Shown here one piece after another: positions 1 to 6,482 of a stretch of 35,178 nucleotides of DNA. Source of the DNA: Clostridia bacterium (GTDB taxonomy: Bacteria; Bacillota; Clostridia; Oscillospirales; CAG-272); the NCBI GenBank assembly GCA_017462545.1, contig JAFTQX010000051.1, positions 1 through 35,178 on the forward strand, read 5' to 3'. The position numbers and the translations under genes were made by a program. The notes beneath the pieces are model-generated. The model did no database searches. It was not told where the DNA came from and was given only the letters and a program-made list of their open reading frames with translations. Positions within the stretch are counted from its first letter, which is position 1. Each line of letters opens with the position of its first letter.

Positions 1-87
1 ATTCTTATGGATTTTGCAAGTAATATTTTGGTTTACTATGATTATAGCACGGTTGAAAAAAAAGTATTGATAAAATCCGACAAATTA

Positions 88-116
88 TTTACATTTTTCG
101 GTTTTTATGGTATAAT
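88..116 (+). promoter_or_regulatory. Sigma-A promoter of the first AraC-type regulator
   Basis: A TTTACA -35 (88-93) and a perfect TATAAT -10 (111-116) are separated by 17 bp. Transcription would start near 123, leaving a leader of about 13 nt that carries AAAAAGGAGG. This placement rules out the earlier in-frame start near position 7 and fixes translation at 136. Confidence 0.85.
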
Positions 117-135
117 GAGAAAAAAGGAGGCTGCC

Positions 136-1044
136 ATGGGATACGAAGGAACAGATCTGACACAGGATATCGCCATCGATAAGTTGTATACCGTACACTA
201 TTTTGAATATTCAAAAAGCTATACCTATCCCGGTGAAGCGCACGATTTTTGGGAATGCGGTTATGTAGACCGTGGTGAGATCATTGCCACAGCGGGCGAT
301 CGTGAGATCCGCCTTGCCCGCGGCGAAATTCTCTTTCATGAGCCGAATGAGTGGCACACCCTCCGCGCAAACGGAATTGTTGCCCCCAACCTGGTCGTGC
401 TTTCCTTCTCCTGCCCTTCCCCCGCGATGGAGGCATTTCGCTCCCTGCATGCGCACGTGGGGCAACGTGCAAGAGAACTGATCGCGGGGATTTTGCGCGA
501 AAGTGAGGCCGTCTTCTCTACCCCGCTCGGCGACCCCGGCACGACAAAAATGGAAAAGCACGAGCTGCCGCCGATCGGCGCAGAGCAGTTGATCCGCTCC
601 TATTTGGAGGAGCTGCTGATCCTCCTGCTGCGCAGCGAGCCGGCGAAGCAAATTTCCCCTCTCCGTCACCGCATAGAGGGCGACCTTTTTCTCCAATTGA
701 CCGACTATATGCAAAAGAACCTGGCCTTTCCCGTCTCGCTTGCCGAGCTGGCACATTATGCCGGTGTGAGCGAGTCGACCGTCAAGGCTGTTTTCAGAAC
801 GCGTGCCGGAATGGGAGCAACGGCCTATTTCATCCGCATGCGCATTGATACCGCCAAGGCCTACATCCGCGAGGGCAACTATAATCTGACGCAAATTGCC
901 GAGCTGCTCGGCTATGACAGCATTCACTATTTTTCCCGTCAGTTCCGCACCGTTACCGGTATGGCCCCCAGTGAATATGCCCGCTCTGTCCGCGCACTTG
1001 AAAAAAACGAAAAGGCTGACGAAAAAGAAGAGGATGCTGTCTAA
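136..1044 (+). CDS. AraC/XylS-family transcriptional regulator
   Basis: A 302-residue protein with the usual AraC layout: an N-terminal cupin-like sensor (a GEILFHEPNEWH stretch typical of the effector-binding half) and a C-terminal double helix-turn-helix of about 100 residues. The second helix pair reads TQIAELLGYDSIHYFSRQFR and is followed by GMAPSEYARS, the family signature. The ATG at 136 follows AAAAAGGAGG and lies just below a strong promoter, so it was chosen over an upstream in-frame start. The effector is not predictable from sequence. The gene stands alone, with no obvious target gene downstream, so it may act elsewhere. The short acidic/lysine-rich tail (EKNEKADEKEEDAV) looks disordered. 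Confidence 0.93.
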   Translation: MGYEGTDLTQDIAIDKLYTVHYFEYSKSYTYPGEAHDFWECGYVDRGEIIATAGDREIRLARGEILFHEPNEWHTLRANGIVAPNLVVLSFSCPSPAMEAFRSLHAHVGQRARELIAGILRESEAVFSTPLGDPGTTKMEKHELPPIGAEQLIRSYLEELLILLLRSEPAKQISPLRHRIEGDLFLQLTDYMQKNLAFPVSLAELAHYAGVSESTVKAVFRTRAGMGATAYFIRMRIDTAKAYIREGNYNLTQIAELLGYDSIHYFSRQFRTVTGMAPSEYARSVRALEKNEKADEKEEDAV

Positions 1045-1390
1045 AAGACCCCCTAGGCTGTCTCAATAAAATGCAGCATGCACATGCTTTTTGCGCAACA
1101 AAAAGGGCGAGAAATGTTTTTCTCGCTCGCATTTTTATATGTTGCAAGGAGCTCGGCGGATTTTGAGCAGAAATCTTCGTTTTTCGCCCGTGAGGCGTAT
1201 ACACATACGTCGAGGGCGAAAAACGGAGATAGTAAACAAAAAATTAAACAAAAGAGGAGAAAACCGTAGGTTTTCTACCTTACGATGCGGGAAGGATAGA
1301 TTCTTTCATAGAAAAAGAGAAAGCGGGAAAAAATTCTTCCCACTTTCTTTTTTGTTTACGGTTATGCCGAAATGCGACAGCCCCGTGGGT
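1045..1390. other. Non-coding stretch rich in inverted repeats (possible MITE-like element or structured RNA)
   Basis: No convincing gene lies here. It holds several hairpins: an 8-bp stem 1107-1114/1119-1126; a 17-bp inverted repeat 1173-1189/1214-1230 (one T·G pair) that encloses a second hairpin CGTAT-ACAC-ATACG (1196-1209); an 8-bp stem 1258-1265/1269-1276; and a terminator-like stem 1319-1329/1337-1347. The edges carry near-identical 10-mers in inverted orientation, GGCTGTCTCA (1056-1065) and TGCGACAGCC (1373-1382, reverse complement GGCTGTCGCA). This resembles a short non-autonomous element, but no target-site duplication is visible. Function is unknown. Confidence 0.4.
1319..1353. terminator. 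Bidirectional Rho-independent terminator
   Basis: Stem GAAAGCGGGAA (1319-1329) pairs with TTCCCACTTTC (1337-1347), with one C·A mismatch and a 7-nt loop. It is followed by T1348-1353 on the plus strand and by TCTTTTTC on the minus strand. On the minus strand it lies about 40 nt after the stop codon of the small proline-rich ORF, which supports that ORF being transcribed. Confidence 0.6.
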
Positions 1391-1588
1391 TTATATTTCC
1401 TTTGTCTCTCGCTGCGGCATCTCCGGCGGGAATGCTGTACGCATTTCGGTATGCGCGCGATTCGGCACGGTGGGATCCGGCACGGGCGGATCATTGGGGT
1501 CCGGTCGATGCTTCGGCGGGCATTTTTTGCCCGACCAAGGGGTGCCTGCGGGCAGCTTCAGACTTGGCAGCTCCTGTTTAGGTTCCAT
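1391..1588 (-). CDS. Small proline-rich hypothetical protein
   Basis: A 65-residue ORF (67 if the ATG at 1594 is used). It is preceded by GAGGTG, 8 nt before the ATG at 1588, and followed by a terminator-like hairpin on the same strand. About a quarter of its residues are proline (16 of 65), with runs such as RPDPNDPPVPDPTVP. It has one Cys, no signal peptide and no membrane segment, and probably lacks a stable fold. No family was recognised. It points away from the rRNA methyltransferase gene and shares their roughly 110-bp upstream region. It could be a real small protein or a chance ORF in a repeat-rich stretch; ribosome binding site and terminator favour the former only modestly. Confidence 0.4.
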   Translation of the reverse strand: MEPKQELPSLKLPAGTPWSGKKCPPKHRPDPNDPPVPDPTVPNRAHTEMRTAFPPEMPQRETKEI

Positions 1589-1639
1589 TTTCATCACCTC
1601 AAAAACAGCATGCATCATTTTGCATTTTTTATGCGATCC

Positions 1640-1668
1640 TTGCAATAGGTAATTTTTTATGTTACAAT
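1640..1668 (+). promoter_or_regulatory. Promoter of the rRNA methyltransferase gene
   Basis: TTGCAA (1640-1645) and TACAAT (1663-1668) are separated by 17 bp. They lie 30 bp above the ATG at 1699, with GGAGGTG at 1688-1694. Confidence 0.75.
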
Positions 1669-1698
1669 ATAGATAACAAGACCACACGGAGGTGCCGC

Positions 1699-3066
1699 AT
1701 GCTGCCACCCGCATTTGCCGAACGAATGAAAACGCTCCTTCTGGACGATTATCCCGCCTTTTTGCGCGAAATGACAGAGATGCCAGCGCGCCACGCCCTG
1801 CGTGTCAACACCATCAAGATCCCCGTTTCCGATTTTCTTACACAGTCAAATATCCCAACGAGCCCCATTCCGTACACGCAAGACGGCTTTTACCATGATG
1901 AGGAAAAGGTAGGCGGCCTGCCGTTTCATCACGCGGGTGCTATCTATTCCCAAGACCCCGGTGCCATGGCCACGGTAAACGCCCTGCCCATTGGCCGTGG
2001 GTGGCGCGTGCTGGATGTATGTGCTGCCCCGGGCGGCAAGAGTGCCCAGTTGGCCGCCGCCATTGGTGAGGAGGGACTGCTGGTCAGCAACGAGTTTGTT
2101 CCCTCCCGCTGCAAGCTACTGGTTGGCAACATAGAGCGGCTTGGCATCAAAAACGCGCTGGCACTGAACACCGACAGCAAAACGCTTGGCGAGTGGTACC
2201 CGGATTATTTTGATCTGGTGCTGGTAGATGCTCCCTGCTCAGGTGAAGGGATGTTCCGCAAAAGCGAGGAGGCTCTTTCCGATTGGAGCGAGGAGACGGT
2301 GCGCCGCTGCGCCGAGCGGCAGACCGAAATATTGGAAAACGCCTATCAGACGGTCGCACCGGGTGGTTATCTTCTCTATTCCACCTGCACCTTCTCAATA
2401 GAAGAAAACGAGGCACAGATCGCCGCCTTTTTGGAAAAGCATCCCGATTTTTACCTCTGTCCTGTCAATGAGGAGCTATGCAAGCATACCGCCCCCGGTA
2501 TCCCGTACAAGGGGCTGGATCTGTCATTTACCCGTCGCTTTTACCCGCACATCTCCCCCGGCGAGGGGCAATATCTGGCATTGCTGCAGCGCAAAAATGA
2601 GGGAGAGCGCAGAGAACTGCCCGCCTATCGCGATACAAGTGAAGCGCCACACAAGGCAATGCTACCTGCCCTGCGCTCCTTCTTTACAAGCGCATGGGGA
2701 GATGGAGAGGCAGCAAACAGGGTGCGTTCGCTACGCGGCAATCTGATTTTACCGCCGCGCGTGCCGCTGCCGCCGCACAGCGTATTTGCCGCCGGTGTGA
2801 TGGCGGGTGAGATACGCAAGGATATCTGTTTTCCCCATCATCAGCTCTTCTCTGCCTATGGCCATTGCTTTACAAGACAGCTTACGCTGTTACCGGATGA
2901 CAAGCGTCTGACCGAATATTTACGGGGCGAGGTCATTCCCGCCGCAGAAATCGAGAGCGGGTACTGCGTGGTCACCCTTGCCGGCTGCCCGCTGGGCGGT
3001 GCCAAGGTCTCGGGAGGCATGGCGAAAAATCTGTATCCCAAGGGGCTGCGCCTGCGGGGGGCATGA
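1699..3066 (+). CDS. rsmF: RsmF/RsmB-NSUN-type rRNA (cytosine-C5) methyltransferase
   Basis: A 455-residue SAM-dependent RNA m5C methyltransferase acting on ribosomal RNA. The SAM-binding motif DVCAAPGGKS is at residues 106-115, the PC-S motif DAPCSGEGMFRK has Cys180, and the catalytic TC motif YSTCTFSIEENE has Cys230. Length matches the bacterial YebU/RsmF group, which carries extra C-terminal substrate-recognition domains; the ending LYPKGLRLRG is typical of the PUA-like end. The ATG at 1699 follows GGAGGTG and a good promoter. The exact target cytosines differ between RsmF relatives and cannot be assigned here. The gene is monocistronic apart from a possible short ORF downstream. Confidence 0.9.
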   Translation: MLPPAFAERMKTLLLDDYPAFLREMTEMPARHALRVNTIKIPVSDFLTQSNIPTSPIPYTQDGFYHDEEKVGGLPFHHAGAIYSQDPGAMATVNALPIGRGWRVLDVCAAPGGKSAQLAAAIGEEGLLVSNEFVPSRCKLLVGNIERLGIKNALALNTDSKTLGEWYPDYFDLVLVDAPCSGEGMFRKSEEALSDWSEETVRRCAERQTEILENAYQTVAPGGYLLYSTCTFSIEENEAQIAAFLEKHPDFYLCPVNEELCKHTAPGIPYKGLDLSFTRRFYPHISPGEGQYLALLQRKNEGERRELPAYRDTSEAPHKAMLPALRSFFTSAWGDGEAANRVRSLRGNLILPPRVPLPPHSVFAAGVMAGEIRKDICFPHHQLFSAYGHCFTRQLTLLPDDKRLTEYLRGEVIPAAEIESGYCVVTLAGCPLGGAKVSGGMAKNLYPKGLRLRGA

Positions 3067-3078
3067 AAGGAGAATATT

Positions 3079-3141
3079 ATGCCACCTTCTCACCTCTGCC
3101 GTTTGCGCCTTGCGCGATGGTATCCAACCATATTCACTTGA
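3079..3141 (+). CDS. Possible 20-residue leader or remnant ORF
   Basis: An ATG at 3079 follows AAAGGAG (3066-3072) at good spacing and opens a 20-codon frame ending at TGA 3139-3141. It starts 12 nt after the methyltransferase stop and ends 40 nt before the lipoprotein gene. The peptide is basic and resembles no known family. It may be a chance ORF beside a leftover ribosome binding site. Confidence 0.2.
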   Translation: MPPSHLCRLRLARWYPTIFT

Positions 3142-3181
3142 TAGCCATTTTCGATCTTTCATTTTAAAAAGGAGGACCGCC

Positions 3182-4510
3182 ATGAAAAGAGATCTGTTTT
3201 TTGTGTTCTGCGTATTGGCAATCGCATGCTTTTTGCTGACAGCGTGCAACACAAAACCCGATCCCTGTACAACTCATACAGTAGAAAACTGGGCAACCAC
3301 AACGGAGGCAACCTGTACAGAAAATGGTACTGAGGCAGGTGTGTGCATCGTTTGCAACGAGCGGCAGGAGCGTCCGATCACCGCACACGGCCATTCCTTT
3401 GCGATCTGGACGGTTACACAAGAATCAACCTGCGCCGTAAAGGGCAGCAAAAAATCCACCTGCACGATATGCGGGGAGATCACCGTACAAGCCATCCCCA
3501 TGACAGACCATCCGTACGTTGACACCACGGTAAAACCTACAATTACCGAGGACGGTTATATCGAGCATGTATGCCCTGTCTGCCAAGACAGCTACCGCGA
3601 ATACTGTTTTCAGAAATTACAAGAATCAAACGGCCTTTCTTATATGGTCAACCAGGATGGGATAACCTGCACCGTCACCGGATTTGGCTCCTGTAAAGAT
3701 ACGGATTTGGTTATCCCCTTAGATATTGACGGCCATCCGGTTACCAAAATCCGTCATTCCGCGTTCCGCAACTGCACAACCATAAAGACCGTATTTATTC
3801 ACAAAAACGTTGAAGAAATCGGCGCGTTCGCTTTTTCTGACTGTACCAATCTTAAGCGCGTCACACTAGAAAACGGTGTCAAATGTATTCGTGAGCAAGC
3901 CTTCCGCGCTTGTACAGGTCTGACCGAATTCACCCTGCCCGCCTCTCTAACATATATCGACAACGCTATTTTCTTGGATTGTGAGAATTTAAAAACCGTC
4001 TACTACAACTCTGATTTCGCAGCAGTTCCTTATTTTACACAAACCTTTGTGATGCATGTTGAAACAATCGTATTTGGTGGTACCACAGTTCCTGATAACA
4101 TATGTACCAGTAGTAGCGATCTCAAAACTGTAATTATAAAAGATAGCGTAAAATGCATCGGCAAATATGCCTTTGCCAACACAGATATTGAAACCATTAT
4201 TCTGCCGGACGGTCTTGAAAGCATCGGTGATTATGCATTCTTCTATGCCCAGAATCTAAAAAGCATCACTATTCCCGCCAGTGTCACCCAAATTGGTGTT
4301 GGTGCCTTTAAGGATTGCGCCGCTTTGCAGGAAATAGTATTTGAAGATCCGGACGGGTGGTGGCAATACACTCCGGAGGATGCCGAAATACCGGGAAGTG
4401 CGGCGATAAACGCGAGTTTCCTCTCTGTTCCCGAAAAAGCTGCCGAACTACTGGTAGCAAACCACACATACTACTGGAAAAAGGAAATCAAGAACGAAGC
4501 AACCGCATAA
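3182..4510 (+). CDS. Surface lipoprotein with CxxC repeats and BspA-type leucine-rich repeats
   Basis: A 442-residue secreted protein. Residues 1-22 form a lipoprotein signal with lipobox LLTAC (lipidated Cys22). Residues about 35-142 hold three repeats of a roughly 39-residue unit with CxxC pairs at 55/58, 94/97 and 131/134. From about residue 165 the protein is a BspA-like LRR_5 array, with units of the form I-x-x-x-A-F-x-x-C-x-x-L-x-x-V-x-I-P (for example IGAFAFSDCTNLKRVTL). The array fits an exposed adhesin or carbohydrate-binding surface, but the ligand is unknown. AAAAAGGAGG precedes the ATG at 3182, and the lipobox position confirms the start. The CxxC unit recurs in the solute-binding lipoprotein ending at 16171. 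No strong promoter was seen. Confidence 0.88.
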   Translation: MKRDLFFVFCVLAIACFLLTACNTKPDPCTTHTVENWATTTEATCTENGTEAGVCIVCNERQERPITAHGHSFAIWTVTQESTCAVKGSKKSTCTICGEITVQAIPMTDHPYVDTTVKPTITEDGYIEHVCPVCQDSYREYCFQKLQESNGLSYMVNQDGITCTVTGFGSCKDTDLVIPLDIDGHPVTKIRHSAFRNCTTIKTVFIHKNVEEIGAFAFSDCTNLKRVTLENGVKCIREQAFRACTGLTEFTLPASLTYIDNAIFLDCENLKTVYYNSDFAAVPYFTQTFVMHVETIVFGGTTVPDNICTSSSDLKTVIIKDSVKCIGKYAFANTDIETIILPDGLESIGDYAFFYAQNLKSITIPASVTQIGVGAFKDCAALQEIVFEDPDGWWQYTPEDAEIPGSAAINASFLSVPEKAAELLVANHTYYWKKEIKNEATA

Positions 4511-4515
4511 TAGCT

Positions 4516-4553
4516 GCTCCCCGGCAGACAAATGTCAGCCGGGGAGCTTTTAC
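4516..4553 (+). terminator. Rho-independent terminator after the LRR lipoprotein gene
   Basis: A perfect 10-bp stem, GCTCCCCGGC (4516-4525) with GCCGGGGAGC (4538-4547), followed by TTTTACATTT. It starts 5 nt after the stop codon. Confidence 0.85.
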
Positions 4554-4595
4554 ATTTATGTACCGAAATTGTACCTGAATTCTATGCTCGTAAAT

Positions 4596-4632
4596 GAAAA
4601 ATGCCAAAAACCACTATATATCGTGATTTTGG
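4596..4632 (-). terminator. Probable terminator of the tRNA-Gly gene
   Basis: On the minus strand CCAAAATCAC pairs with GTGGTTTTTGG, with one bulge and one T·G pair, followed by CATTTTTC. It begins 5 nt beyond the CCA end of the tRNA gene. Confidence 0.55.
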
Positions 4633-4637
4633 TCCTT

Positions 4638-4711
4638 TGGAGCAGGTAAAGGGAGTCGAACCCTCCTATCGAGCTTGGGAAGCTCGCGTTCTACCGATGA
4701 ACTATACCTGC
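4638..4711 (-). tRNA. tRNA-Gly (anticodon CCC), CCA encoded
   Basis: A complete 74-nt cloverleaf: acceptor GCAGGTA/TACCTGC, D-stem GTTC/GAAC, anticodon stem CGAGC/GCTCG with loop TTCCCAA (anticodon CCC, reading GGG), T-arm GAGGG-TTCGACT-CCCTT. The discriminator base is T and CCA is encoded. A T discriminator is usual for bacterial glycine tRNA. It is a single tRNA gene with its own promoter and terminator. Confidence 0.95.
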
Positions 4712-4722
4712 ATTGCTTAATT

Positions 4723-4728
4723 ATTATA
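4723..4728 (-). promoter_or_regulatory. -10 box of the tRNA-Gly gene
   Basis: A perfect TATAAT on the minus strand ends 12 nt before the first tRNA base. The -35 region is only TTTCTT-like, so the upstream element is uncertain. Confidence 0.6.
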
Positions 4729-4813
4729 GCACATCTTTTTTCAAAAAGAAAGGGGTTTTGAAAAAATTTTTGCTTTTTTAAAAAATATATAATTTGTTTA
4801 CATTTAGGCGTTG

Positions 4814-4842
4814 TTGACTTTTGTCAAATTTTGTTGTATGAT
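4814..4842 (+). promoter_or_regulatory. Promoter of the lipid kinase gene
   Basis: TTGACT (4814-4819) and TATGAT (4837-4842) with a 17-bp spacer, about 35 bp above the start codon. An upstream in-frame start at 4811 would overlap this promoter and is rejected. Confidence 0.75.
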
Positions 4843-4876
4843 ATCCTTTACATATCATTGCATAAGGAGAAGCATG

Positions 4877-5746
4877 ATGATCCATATCATATTCAATCCC
4901 AAAGCATCCAATGGTAAAGGGTTTGACAAAATCAATGAGCTTACCGCCGGCCTAAACCCGAACGAATGCTCACTGCACAACGTATTGGAGATAACCGATT
5001 TGCCCGCTTTCTTTTGCCAATTGTCAGAAGGAGACAAGGTATATCTGACGGGCGGGGACGGCACGCTGAATAAATTTATCAATTTGTTAGGTGATACCAC
5101 TATTAAAAACGAAGTCTACCTCTACGGTTCGGGCAGCGGAAACGATTTTCTGCGCGATGTGCTGGGCGAAAACAACCACGGCCCTGTACAGATCAACCGC
5201 TACATCCAAAACCTACCTCTTGTTACCGTAAACGGACACACACATCGCTTTATTAACGGCATTGGTTTTGGCATTGACGGCTACTGCTGCGAAGTAGGCG
5301 ACAAGAAACAGAAAAAGAATCCCGGTAAGCCTGTTAACTACACCGCCATTGCCATCACGGGTCTGCTCTTTCACTTCCACGCACCGAATGCGCGTGTCAC
5401 GGTGGACGGCGTAACAAAGGAATATCACCGCGTATGGATCGCCCCTGCCATGAAGGGGCGTTATTATGGCGGCGGCATGATGGTCGCCCCGTCGCAGGAT
5501 CGACTGTCCGAGGACGGCATGCTCTCCTCTGTTGTATTTTACGGCAAAGGACGGCTGAAAACATTGATGGTGTTCCCTTCTATTTTCAAGGGGGAGCATA
5601 TCCATCACCCCGAAATGGTCGATATTCGCCGTGGGCATGAGATCACCGTGGAATTTGATCGTCCCACGGCTCTGCAAATCGATGGGGAGACGATACTCGG
5701 TGTTACCTCCTACACCGTAAAGGCTCCGATCCCCGCACTTGTATAA
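4877..5746 (+). CDS. Diacylglycerol-kinase-family lipid kinase (YegS/BmrU-like)
   Basis: A 289-residue soluble lipid kinase expected to transfer phosphate from ATP to a diacylglycerol- or sphingoid-type lipid at the inner membrane face. It begins MIHIIFNPKASNGKG, the usual N-terminal strand and glycine turn of the DAGK catalytic domain. The nucleotide motif GGDGTLNK is at residues 59-66 and GSGSGNDFLRD at about 84-94, where most relatives have G-T-G-N-D-F. AAGGAG lies 7 nt before the ATG at 4877; an ATG one codon earlier (4874) is possible. The length of about 290 matches the family. It is monocistronic, with its own promoter and terminator. The substrate cannot be predicted. Confidence 0.88.
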   Translation: MIHIIFNPKASNGKGFDKINELTAGLNPNECSLHNVLEITDLPAFFCQLSEGDKVYLTGGDGTLNKFINLLGDTTIKNEVYLYGSGSGNDFLRDVLGENNHGPVQINRYIQNLPLVTVNGHTHRFINGIGFGIDGYCCEVGDKKQKKNPGKPVNYTAIAITGLLFHFHAPNARVTVDGVTKEYHRVWIAPAMKGRYYGGGMMVAPSQDRLSEDGMLSSVVFYGKGRLKTLMVFPSIFKGEHIHHPEMVDIRRGHEITVEFDRPTALQIDGETILGVTSYTVKAPIPALV

Positions 5747-5749
5747 AGC

Positions 5750-5782
5750 AAAAAAACGGTTGTCTTGGCAACCGTTTTTTTC
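5750..5782 (+). terminator. Rho-independent terminator after the lipid kinase gene
   Basis: AAAAAACGGTTG (5751-5762) pairs with CAACCGTTTTTT (5769-5780) around a 6-nt loop, ending in a T-run. Confidence 0.9.
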
Positions 5783-5814
5783 GTGCTGCATATCCTGTAA
5801 AAAAGGAGAATGCC

Positions 5815-6453
5815 ATGAATATGCCCTGCCCTTATACCGATCTGCACCGTCTGTTTCGGCGCTGCTTATATGCCGCATACATACATACGGGAAAATCAGC
5901 CGATTATGCCGTGCAGCAGCACGGCAGCAGACTGTATCTGCTGTTTGAATGCTCAAACGGCGGAGAGGATTGGAAAAGCAACCTCAATTTCCCTGCCCGT
6001 GCTTATCAAAACGGGAACGAGCGCTGGTTTGTCCACCGTGGCTTTTTGGCCGTATGGAAGTCTGTCAGAGACGAAATTGAAGCAGAGGTCGCCGCCCGTG
6101 TAGCGCGTGGTGGCATTTTAGAGATCGTATGCGTGGGATACTCACACGGTGCGGCACTATGTGGCCTGGCCACCGAGGATATGACCTTTCTCTATAGCGA
6201 CCGTCTTTCTGTCTGCGGCTACGGTTTCGGCTGCCCGCGCTTTGCATGGGGTCCCTTGCCACGCGCGGTGCAGAAACGATTTGAGCATTTTTCCGTGATC
6301 CGTAACATTCCCGACGCGGTCACCTATCTGCCTCCTGCCATTATGGGATACACCCATGTGGGGCATATGCACACCATTGGAAAAAAGGGGAAATATTCCC
6401 CCATTGACGCCCATCGTCCGGAGTCATATGTAACGGAGCTGGCAAAGATATAA
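5815..6453 (+). CDS. Class 3 lipase-like serine hydrolase
   Basis: A 212-residue alpha/beta hydrolase of the Lipase_3 group. The nucleophile elbow is GYSHGAA with Ser110. Asp167 in RNIPDAVTYLPP and His200 in DAHRPESYV complete a plausible Ser-Asp-His triad in the order and spacing usual for the family. There is no signal peptide, so it is probably cytoplasmic; at 212 residues it is compact. AAAGGAG precedes the ATG by 6-8 nt. The gene sits between two strong terminators as a single-gene unit; its promoter is weak or overlaps the preceding terminator. Lipid specificity is unknown and esterase activity on other acyl esters is equally possible. Confidence 0.82.
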   Translation: MNMPCPYTDLHRLFRRCLYAAYIHTGKSADYAVQQHGSRLYLLFECSNGGEDWKSNLNFPARAYQNGNERWFVHRGFLAVWKSVRDEIEAEVAARVARGGILEIVCVGYSHGAALCGLATEDMTFLYSDRLSVCGYGFGCPRFAWGPLPRAVQKRFEHFSVIRNIPDAVTYLPPAIMGYTHVGHMHTIGKKGKYSPIDAHRPESYVTELAKI

Positions 6454-6479
6454 GGGCAAGCGATACCGCTTGCCCTTAT
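6450..6479. terminator. Bidirectional terminator between convergent genes
   Basis: A perfect 13-bp stem, ATAAGGGCAAGCG (6450-6462) with CGCTTGCCCTTAT (6467-6479), and a 4-nt loop. The stem contains the stop codon of the lipase-like gene. It lies 3 nt from the end of the GH78-like gene on the other strand, so it serves both genes. The T-runs are short. Confidence 0.75.
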
Positions 6480-6482
6480 GCT

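Noticed and set aside
7..135. N-terminal extension of the first AraC regulator
   Set aside because: A near-consensus promoter at 88-116 and AAAAAGGAGG before 136 show that translation begins at 136.
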